From an uncultured Tenacibaculum sp. (lineage in GTDB: Bacteria > Bacteroidota > Bacteroidia > Flavobacteriales > Flavobacteriaceae): a stretch of 64,000 nucleotides of DNA. A model generated the notes under the pieces. The model did no database searches, was not told the DNA's origin, and saw only the letters and a program-made list of their open reading frames with translations. Location of the stretch: assembly GCA_947493285.1 (NCBI GenBank), contig CANLQH010000007.1, forward strand, positions 1 to 64,000, written 5' to 3'. The translations under genes were made by a program, and so were the position numbers. Below, one piece after another: positions 43,198-52,827 of the stretch (position 1 is the stretch's first letter; each line of letters begins with the position of its first letter).

Positions 43198-44479
43198 TTT
43201 TTTTGATTTATTATTAAAATCTAATATAGTTTTTACTGTATTATACTTTGTATATATATTACTTTTTAGTAATAACACGTTTCATAATTTAAATAGAATA
43301 TTGTTATTATTTATAATTGCAATAAGCTGTATTTTACCTTTTATTTCGATAGATTTTAACTTTAATCAAGTAATCTATTTAACTCAAGAAATCCCAAATC
43401 TAAAAGGTCATTCAATTTTCAATGAAAATACACCTTTAATTACACAAGATGGAGAAAGTTTATTTTGGACAAAATCTAAAACAATATACTTAACCTATTT
43501 AATTGGCGTGCTATTTATAATTGGGAGATTAGTTTTTAACCTGATAAAACTATTTAAAATTAAGAAGGAATCTAAAAAAGTAAATGATGGAGATTTCAAA
43601 TTGATTTATTCGAAATCCAATTCTTATTTTTCATTTTTTAACTGGATTTTCATTCCTATAGGAAAAAAAGATAATACTAATGAGTCAATTATAAATCATG
43701 AAAAATTACATGGTATAAAAAAGCATTCTTTTGATTTAATTATCGCAGAAATTTTCAAAGCCTTATTATGGTTTAATCCTCTAGTTTATTTCTTTCAAAA
43801 AAACTTAAAAACAATACATGAATACCAAGTAGATAAAGCTGTTTTACAAAAACAAAGTTTAACTTCTTATTTGCAAGTAATTTTAAACAACTTGCCTAGT
43901 AAAAATAAGGTAAAAATATATAATTACTTTGGTGAATTAACAATTAAAAAAAGAATAAAAATGATAACAAAAAATAAAACATCAAACTGGAACTTATTAA
44001 AGTATACGGCTATTATACCTATAATAGCAGCTTTATTAATGTCTTTTAATTTTAAAAATGATAATCTAGAAAATACTCCTAGCATTTTACCTATAAATAA
44101 AGGGAGCTATCACAAAATTTCATCAAAATTTGGTAAAAGAATGCATCCAATCCTAAAAAAAGAAAGATTTCATAACGGAATTGATTTTACTGCTAAAATT
44201 GGAACTGAAATTCGTGCTACTGCTGACGGGATTGTAAGTACTGCCACTAGAAGTAAAAAAGGATATGGAATTATGGTAATAATTAAACATAATGACACTT
44301 TTGAAACTCTATATTCGCAAATGAGAAACTACATTGTTTCTGTAGGAGAAAGAGTTAAAAAAGGTCAAGTAATTGGGTATGTAGGAAATTCAGGAAACTC
44401 AACAGGTCCACACCTTCATTATGAGGTTCGAAAGAATAATGAGCCTGTAAACCCAGAAGATTTCTTCTCTATCAAATAA
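43190..44479 (+). CDS. M56 (BlaR1-like) membrane protease fused to an M23 peptidase domain
   Basis: 429 aa. The N-terminal half has about four membrane segments around an M56 domain with the zinc motif HEKLH (in INHEKLHGIKKHSFD) and a following EYQVDKAV. One more TM (about 270-285, AIIPIIAALLMSFNF) leads to an extracytoplasmic M23 peptidase domain: SKFGKRMHP, FHNGIDF (His and Asp) and GPHLHYEV (HxH). Classical BlaR1 has a penicillin-binding sensor at this place. Here a lysostaphin-like endopeptidase or peptidoglycan-binding domain replaces it. It presumably senses or cuts wall peptides and cleaves BlaI. Confidence 0.9.
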   Translation: MNSFFDLLLKSNIVFTVLYFVYILLFSNNTFHNLNRILLLFIIAISCILPFISIDFNFNQVIYLTQEIPNLKGHSIFNENTPLITQDGESLFWTKSKTIYLTYLIGVLFIIGRLVFNLIKLFKIKKESKKVNDGDFKLIYSKSNSYFSFFNWIFIPIGKKDNTNESIINHEKLHGIKKHSFDLIIAEIFKALLWFNPLVYFFQKNLKTIHEYQVDKAVLQKQSLTSYLQVILNNLPSKNKVKIYNYFGELTIKKRIKMITKNKTSNWNLLKYTAIIPIIAALLMSFNFKNDNLENTPSILPINKGSYHKISSKFGKRMHPILKKERFHNGIDFTAKIGTEIRATADGIVSTATRSKKGYGIMVIIKHNDTFETLYSQMRNYIVSVGERVKKGQVIGYVGNSGNSTGPHLHYEVRKNNEPVNPEDFFSIK

Positions 44480-44515
44480 CAAAAAACTCCAAGTTTACAC
44501 TTGGAGTTTTTTGTT
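44478..44515. terminator. Bidirectional terminator between the M56-M23 gene and lgt
   Basis: Perfect 17-bp stem (AACAAAAAACTCCAAGT and its complement) with loop TTAC, between convergent genes, with A and T tracts on both sides. Confidence 0.92.
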
Positions 44516-44533
44516 ATTTATATAAAACGGAAT

Positions 44534-45385
44534 CTATTTCGTTTTTCTAAACATTAACCATAATCCGATTAATACTAAAGGAATACTTAATACTTGTCCT
44601 GTATTTAATGAGTTAAATACCCAATCTTCTCTTCCTTCTACTTGTGCTTGCTTTAAAAACTCTATAAAGAAACGTAACGACCATAACACCACCATGAATA
44701 ACCCAAATAAGAATCCAGATTGATTCTTTTTATCAGTTTTCCAATAGAAGTACCATAAAGCAAAAAACAAGGCTAAATAGCTAAATGCCTCGTATAATTG
44801 TGTTGGATGACATGGTACAGTCTCTCCTGCTCTTTTAAAAATTACTCCAAAGCTAGTACCGGTTGGCTTTCCGTAAATCTCAGAGTTAAAGAAATTCCCT
44901 AAACGGATAAAAAATCCAGCTAAGGCAACCATAATACCTAATCTATCTAAAATAAACAACCAAGGTTTATTTAAATGTTTTTTAGCATAAAAATATAAAG
45001 CTATAGGAATACCAATGGCAGCTCCATGACTTGCAAACCCAGTAAATCCAGTAAACTTCCAATCCTTTAAAAAGCCAAACAAAGATGTAGCTCCCTCTTG
45101 TTGTTTAAATGGTAAGAAAATCTCTAATAAATGATTTTGATAATAATCCCAACTATAAAAAAACACATCTCCTAATCGCATACCAATTAGCATCGATACA
45201 AAAACATACATAAATAATGGATCTAGCTTTTCAACCGGAATCTTATCATTTATATAAATCTTCTTCATTAAATGTAATCCTAATACAAAAGCTGCTACAA
45301 ACATTAAGCTGTACCAACGAATACCAAAACCAGCTATTTTAATAATCTCTGGGTCTAAATCCCAAACTATCGATAAAAAATTCAT
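44534..45385 (-). CDS. lgt: Prolipoprotein diacylglyceryl transferase
   Basis: 283 aa with about seven TM segments. Motifs: GFASHGAAIGI (the H-G-G region), IRLGNFFNSEIYGKPT with the essential Arg and Asn, and HPTQLYEA. It attaches diacylglycerol from phosphatidylglycerol to the lipobox cysteine of preprolipoproteins. Third gene of cysS-yidD-lgt, which point the same way. Confidence 0.96.
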   Translation of the reverse strand: MNFLSIVWDLDPEIIKIAGFGIRWYSLMFVAAFVLGLHLMKKIYINDKIPVEKLDPLFMYVFVSMLIGMRLGDVFFYSWDYYQNHLLEIFLPFKQQEGATSLFGFLKDWKFTGFTGFASHGAAIGIPIALYFYAKKHLNKPWLFILDRLGIMVALAGFFIRLGNFFNSEIYGKPTGTSFGVIFKRAGETVPCHPTQLYEAFSYLALFFALWYFYWKTDKKNQSGFLFGLFMVVLWSLRFFIEFLKQAQVEGREDWVFNSLNTGQVLSIPLVLIGLWLMFRKTK

Positions 45386-45418
45386 CTATTCTTATTTAAT
45401 TTTAATGCCGTTAATCGA

Positions 45419-45658
45419 CTAATTTTTATTTCTTTTTTCTGGTACAGGATCATATCCACTTCCACCCCATGGGTGACAGCTAAATATTCTCTTTGTAGCC
45501 AACCAGCCACCATAAAACAATCCATGCTTTTGTAAAGCTTCTATGGTATAGCTAGAACATGTAGGTGAATATCTACACGTAGCCGGTGTAAATGGTGATA
45601 TTGCGTTTTGATAAAAACGAACCAATAATATAAACGGATATGTTAATATTTTTTTCAA
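45419..45658 (-). CDS. yidD: Membrane protein insertion efficiency factor YidD
   Basis: 79 aa. An amphipathic N-terminus, then [20 protein letters not shown] and [13 protein letters not shown] with the conserved cysteines. It helps YidC/Sec insert membrane proteins. It starts one base after the cysS stop, an unusual partner for it, since yidD often lies with rnpA or yidC. Confidence 0.93.
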   Translation of the reverse strand: MKKILTYPFILLVRFYQNAISPFTPATCRYSPTCSSYTIEALQKHGLFYGGWLATKRIFSCHPWGGSGYDPVPEKRNKN

Positions 45659-47140
45659 TTAATTAATCGAAAAGCTAGTTCCTTCTCTACCATCTTTTAA
45701 CTGAATTCCTAAAGCCAATAACTTGTCGCGAATTTCATCAGATAATGCCCAATTTTTATCTTCTCTTGCTTGCTTACGCATTTGAATTAACATTTCTACA
45801 ACTCCACTTAATTTATCAGAGTTATTTCCTTCTGAACTTTCATTCATTAATCCTAAAACATCAAAAACAAAAGCGTTAAGTGTTGTTTTAAAATCAGCTA
45901 AATCATCAGCTGATAAACTCGCTTTTTCTTCTTTAATCTGATTGATCGTTTTAACAGCTTCAAATAAATGTGATATTAAAACCGGAGTATTAAAATCATC
46001 ATTCATGGCAGCATAACAATCTTTTTTCCATTTTTCTACACTGAAAGTTGATGTTTTACCTGCTTCAATTTTATCTAAGAAATTAACAGCTTCTATTAAT
46101 TTAGCGTGCCCTTTTTCTGACGCCTCTAGTGCTTCTCCAGAAAAATCTAAAATGCTACGATAATTTGCTTGCATATTAAAGAAACGAACTACACTTGCTG
46201 AAAATGCTTTTGGTAAAACTTCGTTTTCTCCAGATAAAATTTCATTTGGTAAAATATAGTTACCTGTTGATTTTGCCATTTTCTGACTATTCAACAATAA
46301 CATGTTGGTATGCATCCAATAATTTACTGGAGTAACACCACTACAAGTTTGCGATTGTGCGATTTCACATTCGTGGTGAGGGAATTTTAAATCCATTCCT
46401 CCTCCGTGAATATCAAACTGTTCACCTAAATATTTAGTGCTCATTACAGAACATTCTAAATGCCAACCAGGAAAACCATCACTCCATGGTGAAGGCCAAC
46501 GCATAATATGGCGCTCATCCGCTTTTTTCCAAAGTGCAAAATCTTGTGGATTTTTCTTATCAGACTGTCCATCTAAAACTCGAGTATTGTGAATCGCATC
46601 TTCAATTTTTCTACCAGAAAGAATTCCGTAGTTACCAGTTTCGTTGTACTTTAATACATCAAAATAAACAGAACCGTTTACTTCATAAGCCAAACCTTTA
46701 TCCATGATTTCTTTAATCATTTCAATTTGCTCAACAATATGACCTGTAGCAGTTGGCTCTATACTTGGTGGTAAAAAGTTGTAGTTTTTTAATACATCAT
46801 GAAAGTCAACAGTATAACGTTGTACCACTTCCATCGGCTCAATTTCTTCTAAACGAGCTCTTTTAGAAATTCTATCTTCCCCAGCATCAGCATCATTTTC
46901 TAAGTGACCAGCATCTGTAATATTACGTACATAACGTACTTTATAACCTAAGTGTAACATATAACGATACACCACATCAAAAAACATAAACGTACGTACA
47001 TTTCCTAAATGGGCGTTGCTATATACAGTCGGTCCACAAACGTACATTCCTACGCGTCCTTCGGTTACTGGTTTAAAAAGCTCTTTAGTTTTTGTTAAAG
47101 AGTTATATATTTTTAGTTGATTTTCTTTGTATAATTCCAT
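45659..47140 (-). CDS. cysS: Cysteinyl-tRNA synthetase
   Basis: 493 aa, normal length. [20 protein letters not shown] carries the HIGH-like motif (HLGN) and the first zinc cysteine. WHLECSVMS with its cysteine and the HHECEIAQ block supply further zinc ligands. KMAKSTGN is the KMSKS motif. Class Ia synthetase charging tRNA-Cys. The first gene of the leftward cysS-yidD-lgt cluster. Confidence 0.97.
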   Translation of the reverse strand: MELYKENQLKIYNSLTKTKELFKPVTEGRVGMYVCGPTVYSNAHLGNVRTFMFFDVVYRYMLHLGYKVRYVRNITDAGHLENDADAGEDRISKRARLEEIEPMEVVQRYTVDFHDVLKNYNFLPPSIEPTATGHIVEQIEMIKEIMDKGLAYEVNGSVYFDVLKYNETGNYGILSGRKIEDAIHNTRVLDGQSDKKNPQDFALWKKADERHIMRWPSPWSDGFPGWHLECSVMSTKYLGEQFDIHGGGMDLKFPHHECEIAQSQTCSGVTPVNYWMHTNMLLLNSQKMAKSTGNYILPNEILSGENEVLPKAFSASVVRFFNMQANYRSILDFSGEALEASEKGHAKLIEAVNFLDKIEAGKTSTFSVEKWKKDCYAAMNDDFNTPVLISHLFEAVKTINQIKEEKASLSADDLADFKTTLNAFVFDVLGLMNESSEGNNSDKLSGVVEMLIQMRKQAREDKNWALSDEIRDKLLALGIQLKDGREGTSFSIN

Positions 47141-47250
47141 TGAAAAAGTGACTATTTACAGATGCTAAAGATAGGCACTTTATAAAGAATAATGAAATGG
47201 AATTTGTTAGCAATTTTATAAAAAAGAAAAGTAATTTTTAAGCGATACTA

Positions 47251-48726
47251 TTATTGTTTTTTTAATGTTAACTGGCTGTATTTTCCTGCTATTTCTATTT
47301 TTTCATCTTTAGAAACAACTGTAAAATTTCCATTAAACTTAATATCTCCATTTTTAGAAGTCTTCATATTTCCTGAAGAATCAAAATTCAATTTATTATT
47401 GATTCCTAAAGAATTAATACCTGCATCAGAATAGTTTAGAAGTATTTTTAAACTATTGCAATTCGGTGCTATTTTGTTAATTGTTAACTCACCAAACTTA
47501 TTAGAAATTTCTACATCTTTAAGAATAGCATCAACAGTTAACCCTGATGAATTTGAATTTAACGTGGTATTAGCAACCGATGCTACATGAGCATCGGTTA
47601 CATTATTTAAAAACAGTGTACAAGCGTTTAATGAATTTATAGTTACTGGTGAAAACGAAACGTTTAATTTTCCGCCATTTAATACATCAGCTTTAAAACT
47701 ACCATAACTTACTTTCCCCGAAGCTTTTGTTTTTGGTAATTTTACTTTACAGTGACGTGTATTTAAATCGAAAGTAGCATCTTTAGGAACTTTGATTATG
47801 ATTTTCTTTGTTACCTTAACTTTTTTATCATTTATCGTAAAATCATTACTATTAGTTGAGTAAGAATAGCTATAACGAGTTTTATTTACTTCTTTTCGAG
47901 CTCTTTCAATCTCTTTTCTTGCATTTGCTAATTCTCTTCTAATTTCTTCTCTATTAACTTTTCTTACCTCAGCTCTGGCTTTTTCCATAGCTCTTCTCAT
48001 TTCTTTTTTATTAACTCTTTTAGCCTCTACTTCTTTCAAACGTTTCTTAAGTGCTTTTTTTCTTTTTTCTTGAGATTCTTTAAACTTTTTATACTTCTTC
48101 GTTTTCTTAAAAGCCTCCCATTCTTTTTTAGATTTTATGGTGATATCGTTTACACCATCTTTCCATTGAAAAAAGTAATTACCTCCATCTTTTGCATATT
48201 TATCAAAGTCAAATTCAATATCTTCCAAACCGTATACAATCTCATCAAAATTAATTTCAGGAATTACAATCTCAGGCATTTCAGGTATTTCAATTACTTC
48301 TGGCATCTCAGGCATTTCTGGAATTACAATAATGTTATCATCATTATTATGTCTATATATTCTAGCGGGGTTATTCCCATTTGTATTGAAATACACAAAA
48401 TTATTTTTCCCTAAAGAACGATAGTTGTTACTGCCTGTTTTTATTTGAACCTTACTCCTATTCCCTAAAGCTTCAAATTGCCAGTTCTTTAAAAATTTTT
48501 CAGCCTCTTTTTTATCAAGTCCTTCTACCTCAATAAGAGCTTCAACAGAAACCTCATTTTTATTCCAAGTAGTTACTTCTATATCTGCATTAGTTGCATT
48601 TATATTAACCAATACATCTTTATTGGTATTGAATTTTTCACTAAACTTCTTGTCAAATTTTTGTGCAAATACTGCACTTGTCAATAACAGTGAAAGAGTA
48701 GTTATTTTAAATTGTTTGAATGTCAT
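47251..48726 (-). CDS. Exported DUF4097-like putative adhesin with charged coiled-coil insert
   Basis: 491 aa. Signal peptide (MTFKQFKITTLSLLLTSAVFA), then a beta-rich start (FNTNKDVLVNINATNADIEV) as in DUF4097-type proteins. A Pro/Glu segment follows with repeated MPEM and IPEM (about 133-160), then a Lys/Arg/Glu-rich helix (about 200-285). The C-terminal beta-solenoid half has many Asn/Ser turns. Last gene of the sigma/anti-sigma operon, overlapping the anti-sigma-like gene. It may be a target or part of an envelope-stress sensing chain. Confidence 0.65.
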   Translation of the reverse strand: MTFKQFKITTLSLLLTSAVFAQKFDKKFSEKFNTNKDVLVNINATNADIEVTTWNKNEVSVEALIEVEGLDKKEAEKFLKNWQFEALGNRSKVQIKTGSNNYRSLGKNNFVYFNTNGNNPARIYRHNNDDNIIVIPEMPEMPEVIEIPEMPEIVIPEINFDEIVYGLEDIEFDFDKYAKDGGNYFFQWKDGVNDITIKSKKEWEAFKKTKKYKKFKESQEKRKKALKKRLKEVEAKRVNKKEMRRAMEKARAEVRKVNREEIRRELANARKEIERARKEVNKTRYSYSYSTNSNDFTINDKKVKVTKKIIIKVPKDATFDLNTRHCKVKLPKTKASGKVSYGSFKADVLNGGKLNVSFSPVTINSLNACTLFLNNVTDAHVASVANTTLNSNSSGLTVDAILKDVEISNKFGELTINKIAPNCNSLKILLNYSDAGINSLGINNKLNFDSSGNMKTSKNGDIKFNGNFTVVSKDEKIEIAGKYSQLTLKKQ

Positions 48727-49273
48727 TTTGATTTGGATTTTTAAGTTCTTTTAATTGTTTTTGCATACGTTTTAACAGCTGTAAACGTAATTGCAGGTTT
48801 CCAATCAATGCATTGATAGTATCGTCGTTAATCCCTTTTGTATTGAGCTCGTGGTTTAACGATTTATATTCTTTAGTTAACTCGCCTATTTTAGCTAAGT
48901 AACCATCAAATAGTTCTTTATTATCATCAGTTAATTCTAACTGACTTAATTCATAATTTATCGTATTTACATAGTAAGCCTCTACAGTTTTTAACTCTGG
49001 AGAAACACTACCTAAACTAATTTCGTTTGCTGGTTGATTTGATATAACATTAATAGGAGTTTCTATGTTATTTGTTGGATAAAACTGAATTCCAAAACTA
49101 ACTAACAACACAACTGATGCTGCTATGTACAACCATTGATATGATTTCTTTACAGGTGGTTTCTCATGCAGTTCTTCCATCATTTTTTGTTGAAAACGTT
49201 GTCTATGATTTGTTGACAACCTTTCTGAGTTCTCCACATTCTCTTTTAATATTTCTCTAATATCTTTAGACAT
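48707..49273 (-). CDS. Putative anti-sigma factor (single TM)
   Basis: 188 aa. The cytoplasmic N-terminus is about 42 residues (MSKDIREILKENVENSERLS, basic), then one TM (LYIAASVVLLVSFGIQF, about 48-64). A helical extracytoplasmic part follows with a leucine-rich C-terminus (LQLRLQLLKRMQKQLKEL). No zinc anti-sigma HxxxCxxC is visible. Position and topology, overlapping the ECF sigma gene by eight bases, support an anti-sigma role by inference. Confidence 0.65.
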   Translation of the reverse strand: MSKDIREILKENVENSERLSTNHRQRFQQKMMEELHEKPPVKKSYQWLYIAASVVLLVSFGIQFYPTNNIETPINVISNQPANEISLGSVSPELKTVEAYYVNTINYELSQLELTDDNKELFDGYLAKIGELTKEYKSLNHELNTKGINDDTINALIGNLQLRLQLLKRMQKQLKELKNPNQNDIQTI

Positions 49274-49817
49274 GATGTACTGCTTTTAATTGTTCTTGTA
49301 CTTTCTTTTTCCCTCTTAACAGATGTGTTCTTGAGGTTACTTCCGAAATTCCTAATATTTTCGAAATCTCTCCATGATCATAGCCTTCTAACAAAAACAA
49401 GGTTAATACAATTCTATATTTTTCTTTTAATTTTTGAATGCAGTTTACAATCTCTTGATACGATATAGTAGCAGCTACATTCCAATGCTCTTCTTCATCT
49501 GCAATCGTCGTTATTTCATCATTTATCGAAACCAACTCTAGCTTTCGTTTTTTTAACCAATCAATACTCTGATTAATTACAATTCGCTTTAACCAAGCTC
49601 CAAAAGCAACTTCTTCTTTATACGAATTAATCTTTTTAAATGCCTTAATAAATGCCTCTTGCATAATATCTTCAGCTGTAAAAGAATCTTTCACATAACG
49701 AACTGCAACTGTAAACATCGCATCGCAATACAAATCATACAATTGCATTTGTGCTTTTGCATCATTGTTTTTACACGCATCTATAACCGATTGATGTAGC
49801 TGTTTGGTTGACTTCAT
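49266..49817 (-). CDS. ECF-family RNA polymerase sigma factor
   Basis: 183 aa. Region 2 (FTAEDIMQEAFIKAFKKINS with the DxxQE pattern) and region 4 (YRIVLTLFLLEGYDHGEISK followed by ILGISEVTSRTHLLRGKKKV) are clear; regions 1.1 and 3 are absent as in ECF factors. Divergent from meaB. It should direct transcription of its own operon and probably envelope genes. Confidence 0.93.
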   Translation of the reverse strand: MKSTKQLHQSVIDACKNNDAKAQMQLYDLYCDAMFTVAVRYVKDSFTAEDIMQEAFIKAFKKINSYKEEVAFGAWLKRIVINQSIDWLKKRKLELVSINDEITTIADEEEHWNVAATISYQEIVNCIQKLKEKYRIVLTLFLLEGYDHGEISKILGISEVTSRTHLLRGKKKVQEQLKAVHHV

Positions 49818-49916
49818 GTTTGATTTCTTGTACTAAAGACGATACTTTTTGTACTGCGTTGCATTTTGATGAATATTTATTTCTAAATTTACGTTATTAT
49901 TTCGTTTTCACTTTAC

Positions 49917-50987
49917 ATGATCGATAAAAACAAATCTGCACTTACCGAAAAAGATGGGGTTTCTCAACCAGAAACAACCAGTAAATCATCCGCAGAAAAA
50001 ATAAAATTTAGTAGAAAAAAGAAAACCTCAACAAAAGAGTTTGTTACTGAAATATTAGCAGGGAGTATTCCTTTTTTAAGTAGAGCTATTACTTTGGTTG
50101 AAAGCACCAATACAAAACACCAACAACAAGCCAATGAAATATTAGAAGCTTGTTTACCATACGCTAACAAATCTGTGAGAATAGGTATTACCGGTGTTCC
50201 TGGTGTTGGTAAAAGTACGTTTATCGAATCTTTCGGAAAACATCTAACTTCTTTAGGTAAAAAAGTAGCTGTATTAGCTGTAGACCCTAGTAGCTCTGTA
50301 AACAAAGGAAGTATCTTAGGTGATAAAACGCGTATGGAAGAATTGGTAACTGATAAAAATGCTTTTATTCGTCCTTCTCCTTCGGGAACTTCGCTAGGTG
50401 GTGTTGCGCAAAAAACACGTGAATCTATTATTTTATGTGAAGCTGCTGGTTTTGACACGATTGTTATTGAAACTGTTGGTGTGGGACAATCTGAAACCGT
50501 TGTACATTCTATGACCGACTTCTTCTTATTGTTAAAATTAGCAGGTGCTGGAGATGAATTGCAAGGTATAAAACGTGGAATTATAGAAATGGCAGATGCT
50601 ATCGTAATTAATAAAGCGGATAGCGGTAATGAGAAAAACGCTAAAATTGCTAAAGTTGAATTTAATCGAGCCTTACATTTATATCCACCAAAAGATAGTG
50701 GATGGCAACCTAAAGTCCTATTAGCTAGTGCGCTTCATCATAAAGGAGTTGATGATGTTTATACAATGATTAATGAATATATAATTGCTGCCAAAAACAC
50801 TAACTATTTTCAACATAAAAGAAACGAACAAAATAAATACTGGTTGTTAGAAACCATTAATCAGCAGTTAAAAGATAATTTTTACAACAATCCAACCACA
50901 AAAGAATTACTAAATAACGAATTTTCGAAATTAGAAAGCGGAAAAACAACTCCGTTTGCTGCTGCAAATCGTTTATTAAAAAAATAA
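49917..50987 (+). CDS. meaB: Methylmalonyl-CoA mutase-associated GTPase MeaB
   Basis: 356 aa. GITGVPGVGKSTFIE is the P-loop (about 100), DPSS(S) and ETVGVGQSE are switch motifs, and NKAD is the guanine-specificity motif. It loads and protects B12 on methylmalonyl-CoA mutase. No mutase gene is in the window. An N-terminal Lys/Ser-rich extension of about 35 residues precedes the usual start of homology. Confidence 0.94.
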   Translation: MIDKNKSALTEKDGVSQPETTSKSSAEKIKFSRKKKTSTKEFVTEILAGSIPFLSRAITLVESTNTKHQQQANEILEACLPYANKSVRIGITGVPGVGKSTFIESFGKHLTSLGKKVAVLAVDPSSSVNKGSILGDKTRMEELVTDKNAFIRPSPSGTSLGGVAQKTRESIILCEAAGFDTIVIETVGVGQSETVVHSMTDFFLLLKLAGAGDELQGIKRGIIEMADAIVINKADSGNEKNAKIAKVEFNRALHLYPPKDSGWQPKVLLASALHHKGVDDVYTMINEYIIAAKNTNYFQHKRNEQNKYWLLETINQQLKDNFYNNPTTKELLNNEFSKLESGKTTPFAAANRLLKK

Positions 50988-50992
50988 TAGCT

Positions 50993-51337
50993 ATGGGAGA
51001 TAATAATGAATTAAGTTGGAATGACTTTATGAAAGTTGAAATGCGTATTGGTACTATACTTACAGCTGAAGTTTTTAAAGAAGTTAAAAATCCTGCTTAT
51101 AAAATGCAGGTAGATTTTGGCGAATACGGAATAAAAAAAACCTCAGCTCAAATAACCAAATTATACCAACCTAAAGATTTAATAGGAAGACAAGTAGTAG
51201 CTGTAGTTAATTTTCCTAAAAAACAAATTGCAACTATGATGAGCGAATGTTTAGTTATGGGTGGTATTGGTGATAATAAAGAAGTAACTCTTATTTCTCC
51301 TGAACGAAAAATTAAAAATGGAACAAGGATTGGTTAG
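50993..51337 (+). CDS. CsaA-like tRNA-binding-domain protein
   Basis: 114 aa, a stand-alone OB-fold of the tRNA-bind family: DFMKVEMRIGTILTAEVF, KTSAQITKLY, RQVVAVVNFPKKQIATMMSE. CsaA proteins have chaperone-like or export-related activity in Bacillus; tRNA binding is possible. Five bases after meaB, likely one transcript. Confidence 0.88.
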   Translation: MGDNNELSWNDFMKVEMRIGTILTAEVFKEVKNPAYKMQVDFGEYGIKKTSAQITKLYQPKDLIGRQVVAVVNFPKKQIATMMSECLVMGGIGDNKEVTLISPERKIKNGTRIG

Positions 51338-51473
51338 AAATCTAGCTTGATTCTTAACCTGATTGTAATTATCTTTCTTAAACGTTGAATATAATTTATT
51401 AAAACGGATTCATAATTGAGTAAGAACAAATTCGAATATATAGTCTATTCAAAAGAGTAAATATTTTTTTCAT

Positions 51474-51508
51474 TATATTTGCATAGTCAAACATTGATTA
51501 GTCAAATT
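51474..51508 (+). promoter_or_regulatory. Promoter and putative MarR operator
   Basis: TATATTTG (51474-51481) runs into two 15-bp direct repeats of TTGNNTAGTCAA: 51479-51490 and 51494-51505. The second, TTGATTAGTCAA, is nearly palindromic (TTGA / TCAA). Placed on the transcription start, they fit autorepression by the following MarR protein. Confidence 0.55.
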
Positions 51509-51511
51509 AAT

Positions 51512-51943
51512 ATGAATTCATTTAGAGAGCAAAGCCCAACTTATCAAATAGCAGTAACAAGAGTAATTATCCTTAAAGAATTTAAAAGACATTTAAAAGA
51601 AAATGGATTAAAAATAACCCCAGAACAATTAGAACTACTCAATGTATTATTTGAAAAAAACGAACGCTCAATGCAAGAAATTACAACTATTACAAAGAAA
51701 GACAACTCTGCAACGACACGAATGGTAGATATTCTTGAAAAACAACTGTTTGTAAAAAGAAAGCTATCTAAAACAGACCGAAGACTAAAACTCATCTGTA
51801 TTACAGAAAAAGGAACAATCGAAGTAACAAAAGCAAATAAAATTGCAAAGATTTTTATAGATAACGCTACAAAAGATATAGCAAAAAGTGAGATAGACGT
51901 ATTCTTATCTGTCATTAAAAAAATAAAGCAAAACATTAGTTAA
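51512..51943 (+). CDS. MarR-family transcriptional regulator
   Basis: 143 aa from ATG 51512; the upstream extension to 51479 would start inside the promoter. The winged helix holds LKITPEQLELLNVLFEKNER, then KKDNSATTRMVDILEKQLFV as recognition helix, and SKTDRRLKLICITEKG, the conserved DxRxxxxxLT wing. Probably represses its own operon (membrane UbiA-like protein and a monooxygenase-like lipoprotein) until a small ligand binds. Confidence 0.9.
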   Translation: MNSFREQSPTYQIAVTRVIILKEFKRHLKENGLKITPEQLELLNVLFEKNERSMQEITTITKKDNSATTRMVDILEKQLFVKRKLSKTDRRLKLICITEKGTIEVTKANKIAKIFIDNATKDIAKSEIDVFLSVIKKIKQNIS

Positions 51944-51980
51944 CATTTTGACACACACAAAAACAAGAAATATCTATTCA

Positions 51981-52808
51981 ATGCATTATTTTAAAACAAT
52001 ACTCAACTACATTGTTTATTTAAATGTTATTATAGCCACTTCGGCGGGTGTTCTTATTGCAGGAATTTCCAACCTGTTTGGCATCGAAAATATTATTGAA
52101 TATGGTTTTTTTGGTTTTTTTGCAACATTTTTCGTGTACAATTCGCATCGATTAGTTAAAGTAAATTCTGAAACAAAAACACCTTGGTTAAAATGGGTTA
52201 GCCGACATAAAAAATTCATTTTAAATTTAAGTGTTTTAAGTGGATTGGTATCAGTTCTATGCTTTATAAAACTCATCAATGTAATAAGCATAACAATTGT
52301 AGCTTTAATTATCATTGCTGTCTGTATAGCATTTTTTTATGTAATCCGTTTAGGGCAAAAAAATATACGAGAGCTACCCTATTTAAAAGTACATTCTATA
52401 GCTTTTACTTGGACAGCAATTATTGTTTTATTTCCAATAATGAATGAAAACGTATTTGACTCACAGGTTTTATTATATTTTATTCCAGCACATTATCTGT
52501 ATTTTTTAGCAGTTGCAATTCCTTTTGATATTAGAGATTTAAAACATGATTTACCAACACAAAAAACAATTCCGCAAGTAATTGGTGTAAAAAATGCAAA
52601 AATAGTAGCAGTAATTTTATTAACTATTACAATTTTGCTAATCAATATATTTTCTAATTCTTATTTATTAACACCATTATTTCTATTAGCTATATCCGTA
52701 CAGATACTTTTAGTTGTATCAATTAAATTAACGCAAAAAGATTTTCATTATAATATACTTATAGATGGCTCTATAGCTCTTTTGGGGTTAAGCTATTTAA
52801 TCTCATAA
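51981..52808 (+). CDS. UbiA-like integral membrane protein
   Basis: 275 aa from ATG 51981 (a TTG at 51948 would add 11 residues). About eight TM segments. FFVYNSHRLVKV and AIPFDIRDLKHDLPTQ sit where UbiA prenyltransferases have their two Asp-rich motifs. The first lacks its aspartates while the second (DIRDLKHD) is kept. So a UbiA-fold protein with doubtful prenyltransferase activity. Operon with the MarR regulator. Confidence 0.65.
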   Translation: MHYFKTILNYIVYLNVIIATSAGVLIAGISNLFGIENIIEYGFFGFFATFFVYNSHRLVKVNSETKTPWLKWVSRHKKFILNLSVLSGLVSVLCFIKLINVISITIVALIIIAVCIAFFYVIRLGQKNIRELPYLKVHSIAFTWTAIIVLFPIMNENVFDSQVLLYFIPAHYLYFLAVAIPFDIRDLKHDLPTQKTIPQVIGVKNAKIVAVILLTITILLINIFSNSYLLTPLFLLAISVQILLVVSIKLTQKDFHYNILIDGSIALLGLSYLIS

Positions 52809-52827
52809 ACAATTAAAATTAAACAAT

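Noticed and set aside
49964..50458. Minus-strand ORF of 164 codons inside meaB
   Set aside because: Antisense shadow of the conserved GTPase; no start signals and no recognisable domain.
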